Assembly: GCA_013368375.1 (NCBI GenBank)
Contig: JAACJP010000098.1
Span: 1 to 20,715 of the forward strand
DNA from: Tricholomella constricta
Taxonomy: Eukaryota > Basidiomycota > Agaricomycetes > Agaricales > Lyophyllaceae
Length of the DNA: 20,715 bases
Reading direction: 5' to 3'
The notes under the pieces: generated by a model
Seen by the model: the letters and a program-made list of their open reading frames with translations, nothing else
Databases searched by the model: none
What the model was told of the DNA's origin: nothing
Translations under genes and position numbers: made by a program
Shown here: positions 8,515-18,000 of the stretch, in pieces
Position numbering within the stretch: position 1 is the stretch's first letter
Layout: every line of letters starts with the position of its first letter

Positions 8515-9179
8515 GAGTGGTCATTTAGCCGTGACATATGCTACCTCCTCATTTAAACGTCCTCATCGCACAGTCTGCGCCCCAGCCGAAACTGTGAGTT
8601 GTACATTGATTCGAGGGAAAAGGGCGATACGTACCGGCAATCTTCTACAGCTTCACGCCGTTTACTCCCGTCTCGCGGCGCACACCACATCCGCCCACGA
8701 CAGGGCGCGTGATCTCCAGCAAGTCGAAGACGACCTTGACTCCCGCATGATCGATATGACCGTCTCTATCGGTGTTGAGGTTGGCGCTCAAGCGTGGCTT
8801 GAGGGATTGCAGGACAGCCAGGCAGGGAGACAAGCGTGAGAGGGAAGCAGATGCCAGTGTCGATCGTGATTGACAGGCTGAGGTAGAGGCGGTGGACCGG
8901 GGAGGAGGGATTGACAGGCAGAATGTAGTACAGCCACCGATCAGTCCGTCCCCACGGCGCCACGCCCAAAGCATCCACCTCATCGTTTCACACCATTCAC
9001 ACAGGACGGAACACATCAATCACGACCACGATTGCAATTGGCGGAGCAGATCTGCTCTCAAAGATTCCGCAGACATTGTGACCCCGATGTGTTCTACCTT
9101 CTCGAAAAGTACATCTCACTCTGGTTCTGAGCTCGTTCTATAATTCATGAGGATAATCAAGCGCTCGCACGACAACAAT

Positions 9180-11040
9180 TCAGATGGCAAAACTGTTCGA
9201 GGATGTGTTATCCATCGTGAGCTTTCTAGTGAGCTTTTTTAGACGGTCTCTCGAACATGTCATTGATCTTTCATGTTTGACAGGCAGGTACCGGTTGGTG
9301 GGCGAGAGCGTTGTTGAGAATGTAAGTACAAACTTATTGCTGCGTCCTAGTTCGTTTCAAGGCTTCACTTTACGAATAATTTACGTTACCTCACTCGTCT
9401 CGTAGATTGTAGGTAACCCGTCGACATCCCAAGCACAATAGACGTGCGTTCGTTCACTTCACTTTCCTTTCACTCTGACTAATTAAACCCCATTCCATTC
9501 GCAGCTCTCAGCATCGCCGCCGCTCCCATTCGACGGCTCAATCACCTTGAAGACGAAGGGTAAGCTGTGCGACTCTATCTTGACTTTTGATTGGTGGACA
9601 CGAACTGATCTATTACCAGGTACCAAACAGCCGTTGAGTTCTACTCTGTTGACGATGGTATTCACCGCATGTTCCATCGATACTCTTGCTCTGCATCCTC
9701 TCTAAGGTTTTGGGCTTCGCGTTGGCAGCCATCGACTCACATTCACAAGTTCGCCATCGACGTATATACTCCGACGGTTATTGAAGTCGATCATGGACAA
9801 CTGTTCCACCTATGGTGATATGAGCTCGACCAATTTTCGGTATGTCCTTATTTCATCATTTTTCTCCGTTCAAACCTTGCCTAACTCACCTCCCTGACCA
9901 CCGCCCTTTTCAACTCCACATGCAATTTTTATATAACTTGCCCGTCGCGATACAGGTTGAACGGAAACAGGACCATCCGCTTCATGATTTTTTACCCTGC
10001 TTCTACTTAGCGCTGCGCCATATTTGTATCGCCTTGCCATCAAACTCCTCGAACACGCGCAAGGAAGCGTAAGTATTCTATCCTCGTTCTCATTTAACCA
10101 ATCAAGTGTCTCCACGACACGATCTATGTATTGAACGCCGTGTATGTCGCACATACTGACCCGACACAGTGGTGGTGGATTCTCTACTGTATACAAGCCC
10201 GTAGTCGTTTACGATCGACACCATGCAGCCGTGTCGATGGGGCACTTACAACTCCCGCTAGATGCTGGGATCTGCATCGTAGGCGTGTTCCCATCTATTG
10301 CCTCCATAATGTTCGCTTTGATTGGGTACACACAGCTCGTTCCTGGACATGTTCGGCTCGACGGCGGTCCATGCGCCTATTTTCACCTTCATTTACCTCT
10401 CTGCCTCGCCGTCAATGCAGCATGCCAGGTGCTACATGCTTCAACCTTGCGACACTGACATCAGAGTCTTTCCCTCACTACACAGGCGCATACTCGCGTT
10501 AGACGCTAGAATATGGTCTTACAAAATCCCCGGTGCGTTCGCTTCCATTTCTCTCAATGCAGCCTCATTAACCTTTCGAAATCATACAGCTATTCTCCAC
10601 TGAATGTCTCTACTTCGATTTACTTCCCCGCCGCACTCAACCCCTTGAAGGAGCAAGGTGAGCTCGAGGCTATCATCACCGTTATTTGACTTACATACAC
10701 TATATGATCCGTCTTTCACCGAACCCGTCCTGCTGCGCTCTGCCACCGCAGCACAACCACACGAGAAAGGGATCTCTGGTGGGCGAAGTGCTTCAGCAGA
10801 GGTATGTTCGCCCATCAGACGGCACGACTCAAACTGGACTAGTACGGCGTTTCCAACCTCGCAGTCACCGAAGTCGTACTCCACACAAACAAGCTGTTCG
10901 CATTTGATACTGGGCTCGACGGTGCGTCATACGGCTCTATATTGACCAACGAACGTAACAGTATAAACACAGCCGCCGTCGCCGTGCGCCTCTGTAAATA
11001 CATGCTTAACCTCGCCTATATTGCGACAAAAGGTGAGCGT
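9180..11040 (+). other. Second intron-rich coding-like ladder, product unrecognised
   Basis: Plus-strand splice-like signals recur here. Donors include GTAAGT at about 9321, GTAAGC at about 9560, GTATGT at about 9840, GTAAGT at about 10070 and GTGAGC at about 10658. Acceptors include GACAG at about 9282, CGCAG at about 9505, CCAG at about 9620 and ACAG at about 9955 and 10170. Exon-like pieces read MAKLFEDVLSI, GRYRLVGESVVEN, SASPPLPFDGSITLKTKG, HDTIYVLNAVYV and IYFPAALNPLKEQ. The SASPP-containing piece resembles SASPPFKFNN at about 1700 in the first ladder, so the two ladders may be distantly related. I could not assemble a continuous frame and recognise no domain. Confidence 0.3.
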
Positions 11041-11297
11041 GGTGCCACTTGCCGCGGGGCGAAAATCTCAGATAAGTGGGAGTTGTTCTGGTTAGAATTT
11101 AAGGATTAGCGGTAATGCAATGTGAAAGTGAAGAAAATAGACCTTATGGGGCCTGGGGACCCCCGAGGTGAATAGCAATGTCGAATTCATCTGTATCCTG
11201 GAATGTGGAGAGCGTGGATGAGGACAATGCTTACGACGTTCACGCACCTTTGATGCGTGATACGATAGACTGAGTGCAAGAAGGTCAGAGGCGCCGG

Positions 11298-11320
11298 CGG
11301 CGCCCTCACTGAGGGCGCCG
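11298..11320. repeat. Palindrome, family copy 3
   Basis: Perfect arms CGGCGCCCTCA and TGAGGGCGCCG around a central C (11309). Confidence 0.85.
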
Positions 11321-11367
11321 TTGAAAATGTAGATACAGTAGATACAGAACCAAAAATCAGAGGCGTG

Positions 11368-11390
11368 CGGCGCCCTCAGTGAGGGCGCCG
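11368..11390. repeat. Palindrome, family copy 4 (inverted centre)
   Basis: The arms are identical to copy 3, but the central base is G (11378). The spacer around it keeps the same orientation as in the neighbouring units. Confidence 0.85.
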
Positions 11391-11450
11391 TTGAAATTGT
11401 AAATAAAAAACAAGAAATCTAATTAATACAAAACAAGAAATTAGAGGGGT

Positions 11451-11466
11451 GGCGCCCGAGGGCGCC
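11451..11466. repeat. Palindrome, family copy 5 (centre deleted)
   Basis: GGCGCCC and GGGCGCC arms remain around GA. Compared with its neighbours exactly five central bases are missing, as expected from slippage across a hairpin. Confidence 0.8.
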
Positions 11467-11524
11467 GTTGAAAATGTAAATATAAAACAAGAAAACTAAA
11501 TACAAAACAAGAAATCAGACGTGG

Positions 11525-11545
11525 GGCGCCCTCACTGAGGGCGCC
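11525..11545. repeat. Palindrome, family copy 6
   Basis: Arms GGCGCCCTCA and TGAGGGCGCC, perfect, with a central C (11535). It is the last unit of the minisatellite. Confidence 0.85.
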
Positions 11546-11630
11546 GTTGAAAATGTAAATACAAAACAAGAAAGGTGCCCCGCCTGTCGCTCTCGCCGCC
11601 TCCTTCACGCCCGGCTCCCACCCTGCCCCC

Positions 11631-11927
11631 TTATTCTTCCTCCTCCCTCCGCCCCTCCGATTTCGGCTGCGCCTCTAGCCCCTTCTGTGTCAGCACCGCC
11701 TCCTTCACCATCTCCACCTGCATAAGCTGCGTCTCTCCCTCTTCTTTTCCTTCTCCATCCCCCTCCCCCTCCCCAGACCTAGGCCTCCCAGCAGCGCCCG
11801 CCACAGACGCAGCTGACAGAGCCGCCGCGCGGTAGACGTCGGCCCCACCCTGACCTTGACTCTGACTTTGACCATGGCTCTGCTGCAGGCCCGCCGACGC
11901 CGCTTTGACGCTCAAAGTCGCCCACAC
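11631..11927 (-). other. Coding-like Gln/Gly/Glu-rich open frame, unassigned
   Basis: A 98-codon minus-strand frame contains VKAASAGLQQSHGQSQSQGQ, then GADVYRAAALSAASVAGAAG, an acidic GEGEGDGEGKEEGE stretch, and QLMQVEMVKEAVLTQKGLEA, which may be a helix. It lies just downstream of paralogue B and could be a further exon of that gene. A frame just upstream, containing YVVEYTTTAAATASKAPAVP, also looks natural. Low complexity makes the call weak. Confidence 0.3.
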
Positions 11928-12009
11928 TCGTAGATTCCGCAGGCACAGCGGGCGCCTTCGAGGCTGTTGCTGCTGCGGTTGTTGTGTATTCGACTACATA
12001 CCGAACTGG

Positions 12010-12260
12010 AACTGCGGGTCGATGGAGGGGTCTTGGCGTCGTGATGCTTTGGATATGGCAGGAGACGACGAGGAGACGGAGGTGGGCACGCGGTGGTGGT
12101 GATGGAGGCTGTGGTAGAGGAAGTGGTGGATGATGGAGCGGTTGATGCAGCAGAGAGAGGGGCGGAGACGAGTGGGGCGGAGACGAGTGAGGCGGTGTCG
12201 GCGGCATCGAGAAAGGTGTTCAACTGGCGGTAGATGCCAATCGTCGTGTGTATGTTGAGG
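12010..12260 (-). other. Ser/Thr/Ala-rich coding-like segment, paralogue B
   Basis: Related to 6590-6840. It encodes YRQLNTFLDAADTASLVSAP and a Thr/Ser-rich run; a second frame gives SKASRRQDPSIDPQFQFG followed by a GTATGT donor-like site. A GTACGT donor lies upstream at about 12312, and a possible acceptor is GCCAG near the start of the segment. Family unknown. Confidence 0.35.
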
Positions 12261-12599
12261 CTTAGGTTGAGATGTGAAAATGAACGAAATAGCAGATAGA
12301 TGTTCACGTACGTTTACTCGAGACTGCTGTAGAAGAATACCGATCATTATGCGCCCCACAGCGCGTGCTCCTGACCCCACAGCCCCACCTTGCAAGTGCC
12401 TGAGACGACGTGTCGCCTGGACATGTGCGTGTGCTTGCTATATGCGCCAGTGCATTTTGCTTTGTTTCCAAGTGGGGCGTAGTCGGTCATGCGTCCGCGC
12501 CACTGGAGATGGGCACATGCTTGCCTGTATCGATACCCTTCCCTCTCCTGCTCCCATTATCTCCCTACCGCATGCGTGCGCCTGTCTATGATGAGCCGT

Positions 12600-13128
12600 G
12601 GCGTTCGAGGGACCTGGTGGCGGCGAATCTGTGAGGTCTACATCTCAGTTTTGAGTTGTGCTGCTTACCTGAGCCTAAAGCTGCCCCAACGACGCATACT
12701 CCTAGCGAAAAGATGATGCTACAAGCTTTCGGGTGAGATAGGAACATCTGTCATCGATGAGAAGGTAGTCGGCTTAGCTGCACGGTTTTGATTGCAAATT
12801 GGACGCTGTCATTGTCGTGTCGAGTGAGGAGAGCGGTCGAAGCATTGAGAATGTGGGACCGAAGATCTCGAAGGCCCCTACAGCATGGCAGAGCCGTCGA
12901 TGTGAGTACACGATCTGGGAAAAGAGTGGTCATCAAGTATCAATTCACAAGAGCGCACGACGCACCTGTAAGACTCGTTCTACATGGATCAATCCCGCAC
13001 CATCTACCCCGCCATCCGATGATCAGGCCAGATTGTGCCGAGGGCAAAGATCAAAGCTCCAAGCTTGTTTCGGAGGTTATTGGGACACATTATGTGTGGT
13101 CTGAATAGATTGTTTCAGCGGAAAGAGG
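12600..13128. other. No assignable gene; ambiguous frames
   Basis: Between about 12788 and 13108 open frames exist on both strands. The plus-strand reading includes VVSSEESGRSIENVGPKISK and the minus-strand one includes LNASTALLTRHDNDSVQFAI. Neither has a clear partner exon, so I leave the interval unassigned. Confidence 0.3.
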
Positions 13129-13955
13129 TCTCAGAAGAAGCATATACTCACAATCAGTTGGCATTTGGCCATAGTGGTGGAAGGAAAGAGAGAAGTGCGG
13201 CTCTCAGTGGTCATTTTCATACCCCCTACTATAAGGCTTGCATTCCACCAGAACAGAATTCAACAACTAGGGGAGGGTAATACGATGATAAGCAAAGGAT
13301 TAGGTCGAAGTAGTGGGGACAGGGTGCGTTAGCGCAATCCAGTGCGGTGGATGGGCCAGAATGCGGTGACCGGCAACTGCCGACGCGCGCTTCCCGCGCC
13401 CGCGCGCCAGGTCACAAAGATCCCTGACGCGTTTCGACAGTTCAGCCGCGTCTGCTTTAGAAAATTTAGGATGAAGGCAGATCTAAATTGCGCAGCGCAC
13501 GCAAAAATTTTTGTGGCGCACGCAGCTGTAGTCAATATTTTAGAAATTGAAAACCGCTCGGAACCGAGTTTCAGCACAGCCACATCAGCCACCTGCCCGA
13601 ACCCCCCACACAAAATTGTCCATAGCTCACTCAATTCTTCACCGATTTTCGTAAAAAAAGGTGCGACCTCCATCGAATGTATATCGAAAGGTCCTCCGAT
13701 ACCATGATCTCGGATGTGGAAGCGTTGAAGACACTCAATAGTGTACTTTCCCACGCTTTTGCCCCTCTTTTCGGTGGTCCATAGCACCACCGAGAGTACA
13801 TATCTCGCCAAACGGATTGCTGCGTGCGATAGAGGACATGTAAAAGTATATATTTTACTGTTGGTTTGACCCAGATTGCTTGTTTCAATCTTGAGAAAAA
13901 TCGGGTCCAAAATCTGAATGGATAACGGGGCGTTATCCGCCCCGCCAATGACTAG
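13129..13955 (+). mobile_element. Dispersed ~0.83-kb element with Helitron-like 3' end, copy 2
   Basis: Homologous to 2239-3075 and in the same orientation. It ends with hairpin GGATAACG (13920-13927), loop GGG, CGTTATCC (13931-13938), then 13 nt and CTAG at 13952-13955. The possible 5' TC is the shared TCTCAG at 13129. On the minus strand a long open frame (about 13329-14063) crosses the element and runs into the tandem array. The part inside the element aligns with broken frames in copy 1 (for example LSIQILDPIFLKIETSN and GKSVGKYTIECLQRFHIRD), but there is no recognised domain and the frame start comes from the array, so I do not call a gene. The base following CTAG is G, not the T expected for a canonical Helitron insertion. 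Confidence 0.6.
13920..13938. repeat. Subterminal hairpin of the Helitron-like element, copy 2
   Basis: Perfect 8-bp stem identical to that of copy 1, with loop GGG instead of ACC. It ends 13 nt before CTAG. Confidence 0.75.
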
Positions 13956-14002
13956 GTTATTGCGTTGCTGGAACGTAAACGTCTCATCAAAGCGTGCTGC
14001 TA

Positions 14003-14100
14003 GTTGTACGTAGCTAATCCGATCCGTTATACTCACTCGGAATACTGGCTTGCTATCGAACAAACAGACCGCACATCAAATTTTACATTGCCTCGCTGGC
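14003..14100 (+). repeat. Internal subrepeat A of the monomer (copy 1 coordinates)
   Basis: Begins GTTGTACGTAGC, contains GGAATACTGGC, and ends with ATTTTACATTGCCTCGCTGGC. It aligns with subrepeats B and C but is the most diverged of the three. Confidence 0.65.
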
Positions 14101-14138
14101 ATTTGTTTTGATTTGCATTTGTTTGGACATGTATGCAC

Positions 14139-14161
14139 GGCACCTGCAGTGAGGGTGCGCC
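14139..14161. repeat. Degenerate copy of the dispersed palindrome inside the monomer
   Basis: GGCACCTGCA, G, TGAGGGTGCGC. The right arm keeps the family's TGAGGGTGC, but the left arm has diverged (CCTGCA instead of CCCTCA). It is repeated in every monomer at the same offset. Confidence 0.5.
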
Positions 14162-14185
14162 CATGCCCGCAAGAAAACCAACCGT

Positions 14186-14270
14186 CCGTCGGGATCACAA
14201 CAAAAGAAGTACACACCTCCTTGACCTGTCGCTCATCGGCTACGTCGATTGCAGTGAAAGAAGGTGTTGC
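14186..14270 (+). repeat. Internal subrepeat D1 of the monomer
   Basis: CCGTCGGGATCACAACAAAA, then AAGTAC and, farther on, CTCATCGG. It matches D2 at about 14946-15030 (CCGTCAGGATCACAACAAAA, AAGTAC, CTCATCGG). D1 leads into subrepeat B, and D2 leads across the monomer boundary into subrepeat A. Confidence 0.65.
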
Positions 14271-14326
14271 GTATAGCCAACGCTCACTCAAATGTGTCGC
14301 TAGACTCTCATAAAAACATGCCACTA

Positions 14327-14416
14327 GTCGTACATAATTTATTGTACTTGCTGAGAATACTAGCGCTTACGCAAACTGCCCGTGTTGCACAACAGATTTT
14401 ACGTCGCCTCGCTGGC
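14327..14416 (+). repeat. Internal subrepeat B of the monomer
   Basis: GTCGTACATAATTTATTGTA, then CTTGCTGAGAATACTAGCG, and finally GATTTTACGTCGCCTCGCTG. Close relative of subrepeat C. Confidence 0.75.
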
Positions 14417-14423
14417 ATAACAA

Positions 14424-14504
14424 GTTGTACGTAAATTTATTGTACTTGCTCAGAATACTAGCGTCAACACAAATTGCCCGTCAGATTTTACGTTGCCTTG
14501 CTGG
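14424..14504 (+). repeat. Internal subrepeat C of the monomer
   Basis: GTTGTACGTAAATTTATTGT, then CTTGCTCAGAATACTAGCG, and finally GATTTTACGTTGCCTTGCTG. It follows B after only about 7 nt and lacks a short segment that B carries before GATTTTACG. Confidence 0.75.
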
Positions 14505-14592
14505 CGTTGGATTTGCATTGTCGGGATTAATTGCGTGCAGTGCGTTTGATATTTGACTTGCATCTCGCTCCAGAGCAGAACATGTTTCCGAA

Positions 14593-14675
14593 CCTTAACC
14601 GAGACACGAGCAGAAACGTTCCCAACCCAAATCTCTAACCGAGGCACCCGAAGCTCTAACTCAAACCTCTAACCG
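14593..14675 (+). repeat. Clustered CTAAC-type motifs in the monomer
   Basis: CCTTAACCGA, TCTCTAACCGAGG, CTCTAACTCAAA and CCTCTAACCGG occur within about 85 bp. On the opposite strand they read GGTTAGAG-like. They resemble, but do not match, the CCCTAA telomere repeat of most filamentous fungi. Confidence 0.35.
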
Positions 14676-14681
14676 GTCGCC

Positions 14682-14745
14682 GGGTACGCCACTTGCTGGG
14701 TACGCCACTCGCCAAGTACACCATCCGTCACGTACGTCAGTCGCC
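14682..14745 (+). repeat. 16-bp minisatellite, four diverged units, inside the monomer
   Basis: Units are GGGTACGCCACTTGCT, GGGTACGCCACTCGCC, AAGTACACCATCCGTC and ACGTACGTCAGTCGCC. GTAC sits at the same place in every unit. Confidence 0.75.
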
Positions 14746-14945
14746 TCCCACGCACCACGTTCAGTCGCAGGTCATGTTCCTGAAAGCATCAGCCAGACAG
14801 ATCAAAAGGTCTATTAGTGACAACCAAGCATCAACAATCCCCGACAGCATACGTAGCCGTACATTTTTTCTCTTGAGCTTCAAAGGAATGCCAACTGTTG
14901 CAATCAGCGCACGCATGCACAACAACGTCCACGCAAGCGTACTTA

Positions 14946-15030
14946 CCGTCAGGATCACAACAAAACAAGTACGCAGAGTTCAATGGCTTTCACCCGTCCC
15001 TCATCGGTTATTGCGTTGCTGGAACGTAAA
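14946..15030 (+). repeat. Internal subrepeat D2, spanning the monomer junction
   Basis: Partner of D1. It shows that the monomer start used here (13955, 15006 and so on) is arbitrary with respect to internal history, because D2 crosses it. Confidence 0.6.
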
Positions 15031-18000
15031 CGTCTCATCAAAGCGTGCTGCTAGTTGTACGTAGCTAATCCGATCCGTTATACTCACTCGGAATACTGGC
15101 TTGCTATCGAACAAACAGACCGCACATCAAATTTTACATTGCCTCGCTGGCATTTGTTTTGATTTGCATTTGTTTGGACATGTATGCACGGCACCTGCAG
15201 TGAGGGTGCGCCCATGCCCGCAAGAAAACCAACCGTCCGTCGGGATCACAACAAAAGAAGTACACACCTCCTTGACCTGTCGCTCATCGGCTACGTCGAT
15301 TGCAGTGAAAGAAGGTGTTGCGTATAGCCAACGCTCACTCAAATGTGTCGCTAGACTCTCATAAAAACATGCCACTAGTCGTACATAATTTATTGTACTT
15401 GCTGAGAATACTAGCGCTTACGCAAACTGCCCGTGTTGCACAACAGATTTTACGTCGCCTCGCTGGCATAACAAGTTGTACGTAAATTTATTGTACTTGC
15501 TCAGAATACTAGCGTCAACACAAATTGCCCGTCAGATTTTACGTTGCCTTGCTGGCGTTGGATTTGCATTGTCGGGATTAATTGCGTGCAGTGCGTTTGA
15601 TATTTGACTTGCATCTCGCTCCAGAGCAGAACATGTTTCCGAACCTTAACCGAGACACGAGCAGAAACGTTCCCAACCCAAATCTCTAACCGAGGCACCC
15701 GAAGCTCTAACTCAAACCTCTAACCGGTCGCCGGGTACGCCACTTGCTGGGTACGCCACTCGCCAAGTACACCATCCGTCACGTACGTCAGTCGCCTCCC
15801 ACGCACCACGTTCAGTCGCAGGTCATGTTCCTGAAAGCATCAGCCAGACAGATCAAAAGGTCTATTAGTGACAACCAAGCATCAACAATCCCCGACAGCA
15901 TACGTAGCCGTACATTTTTTCTCTTGAGCTTCAAAGGAATGCCAACTGTTGCAATCAGCGCACGCATGCACAACAACGTCCACGCAAGCGTACTTACCGT
16001 CAGGATCACAACAAAACAAGTACGCAGAGTTCAATGGCTTTCACCCGTCCCTCATCGGTTATTGCGTTGCTGGAACGTAAACGTCTCATCAAAGCGTGCT
16101 GCTAGTTGTACGTAGCTAATCCGATCCGTTATACTCACTCGGAATACTGGCTTGCTATCGAACAAACAGACCGCACATCAAATTTTACATTGCCTCGCTG
16201 GCATTTGTTTTGATTTGCATTTGTTTGGACATGTATGCACGGCACCTGCAGTGAGGGTGCGCCCATGCCCGCAAGAAAACCAACCGTCCGTCGGGATCAC
16301 AACAAAAGAAGTACACACCTCCTTGACCTGTCGCTCATCGGCTACGTCGATTGCAGTGAAAGAAGGTGTTGCGTATAGCCAACGCTCACTCAAATGTGTC
16401 GCTAGACTCTCATAAAAACATGCCACTAGTCGTACATAATTTATTGTACTTGCTGAGAATACTAGCGCTTACGCAAACTGCCCGTGTTGCACAACAGATT
16501 TTACGTCGCCTCGCTGGCATAACAAGTTGTACGTAAATTTATTGTACTTGCTCAGAATACTAGCGTCAACACAAATTGCCCGTCAGATTTTACGTTGCCT
16601 TGCTGGCGTTGGATTTGCATTGTCGGGATTAATTGCGTGCAGTGCGTTTGATATTTGACTTGCATCTCGCTCCAGAGCAGAACATGTTTCCGAACCTTAA
16701 CCGAGACACGAGCAGAAACGTTCCCAACCCAAATCTCTAACCGAGGCACCCGAAGCTCTAACTCAAACCTCTAACCGGTCGCCGGGTACGCCACTTGCTG
16801 GGTACGCCACTCGCCAAGTACACCATCCGTCACGTACGTCAGTCGCCTCCCACGCACCACGTTCAGTCGCAGGTCATGTTCCTGAAAGCATCAGCCAGAC
16901 AGATCAAAAGGTCTATTAGTGACAACCAAGCATCAACAATCCCCGACAGCATACGTAGCCGTACATTTTTTCTCTTGAGCTTCAAAGGAATGCCAACTGT
17001 TGCAATCAGCGCACGCATGCACAACAACGTCCACGCAAGCGTACTTACCGTCAGGATCACAACAAAACAAGTACGCAGAGTTCAATGGCTTTCACCCGTC
17101 CCTCATCGGTTATTGCGTTGCTGGAACGTAAACGTCTCATCAAAGCGTGCTGCTAGTTGTACGTAGCTAATCCGATCCGTTATACTCACTCGGAATACTG
17201 GCTTGCTATCGAACAAACAGACCGCACATCAAATTTTACATTGCCTCGCTGGCATTTGTTTTGATTTGCATTTGTTTGGACATGTATGCACGGCACCTGC
17301 AGTGAGGGTGCGCCCATGCCCGCAAGAAAACCAACCGTCCGTCGGGATCACAACAAAAGAAGTACACACCTCCTTGACCTGTCGCTCATCGGCTACGTCG
17401 ATTGCAGTGAAAGAAGGTGTTGCGTATAGCCAACGCTCACTCAAATGTGTCGCTAGACTCTCATAAAAACATGCCACTAGTCGTACATAATTTATTGTAC
17501 TTGCTGAGAATACTAGCGCTTACGCAAACTGCCCGTGTTGCACAACAGATTTTACGTCGCCTCGCTGGCATAACAAGTTGTACGTAAATTTATTGTACTT
17601 GCTCAGAATACTAGCGTCAACACAAATTGCCCGTCAGATTTTACGTTGCCTTGCTGGCGTTGGATTTGCATTGTCGGGATTAATTGCGTGCAGTGCGTTT
17701 GATATTTGACTTGCATCTCGCTCCAGAGCAGAACATGTTTCCGAACCTTAACCGAGACACGAGCAGAAACGTTCCCAACCCAAATCTCTAACCGAGGCAC
17801 CCGAAGCTCTAACTCAAACCTCTAACCGGTCGCCGGGTACGCCACTTGCTGGGTACGCCACTCGCCAAGTACACCATCCGTCACGTACGTCAGTCGCCTC
17901 CCACGCACCACGTTCAGTCGCAGGTCATGTTCCTGAAAGCATCAGCCAGACAGATCAAAAGGTCTATTAGTGACAACCAAGCATCAACAATCCCCGACAG

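Larger units (their letters stand above)
11283..11575 (+). repeat. Palindrome-bearing minisatellite, four units of about 70-83 bp
   Basis: Each unit contains a short palindrome followed by an AT-rich spacer beginning GTTGAAAATGTAAATA and rich in ACAAAACAAGAAA. Palindromes lie at 11298-11320, 11368-11390, 11451-11466 and 11525-11545. The spacers of units 2 and 3 contain an internal duplication of the ACAAGAAA motif, which accounts for their greater length. No open frame with coding character overlaps. The preceding 11040-11283 interval carries no clear gene. Confidence 0.85.

Noticed and set aside
8741..8776. Minus-strand NTDRDGHIDHAG, resembling an EF-hand loop
   Set aside because: Position 12 is Gly instead of Glu or Asp, no second hand is visible, and the plus-strand frame over the same bases looks equally protein-like.
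10165..10200. GGGFSTVYK, resembling a protein-kinase glycine loop
   Set aside because: The sequence after it has no kinase lysine, HRD or DFG motif, and the frame crosses probable splice sites.
13329..14063. 244-codon minus-strand open frame across the element and the array
   Set aside because: Its start lies in the satellite and its body in the dispersed element. The equivalent region in copy 1 is interrupted, so it looks like a chance junction frame.
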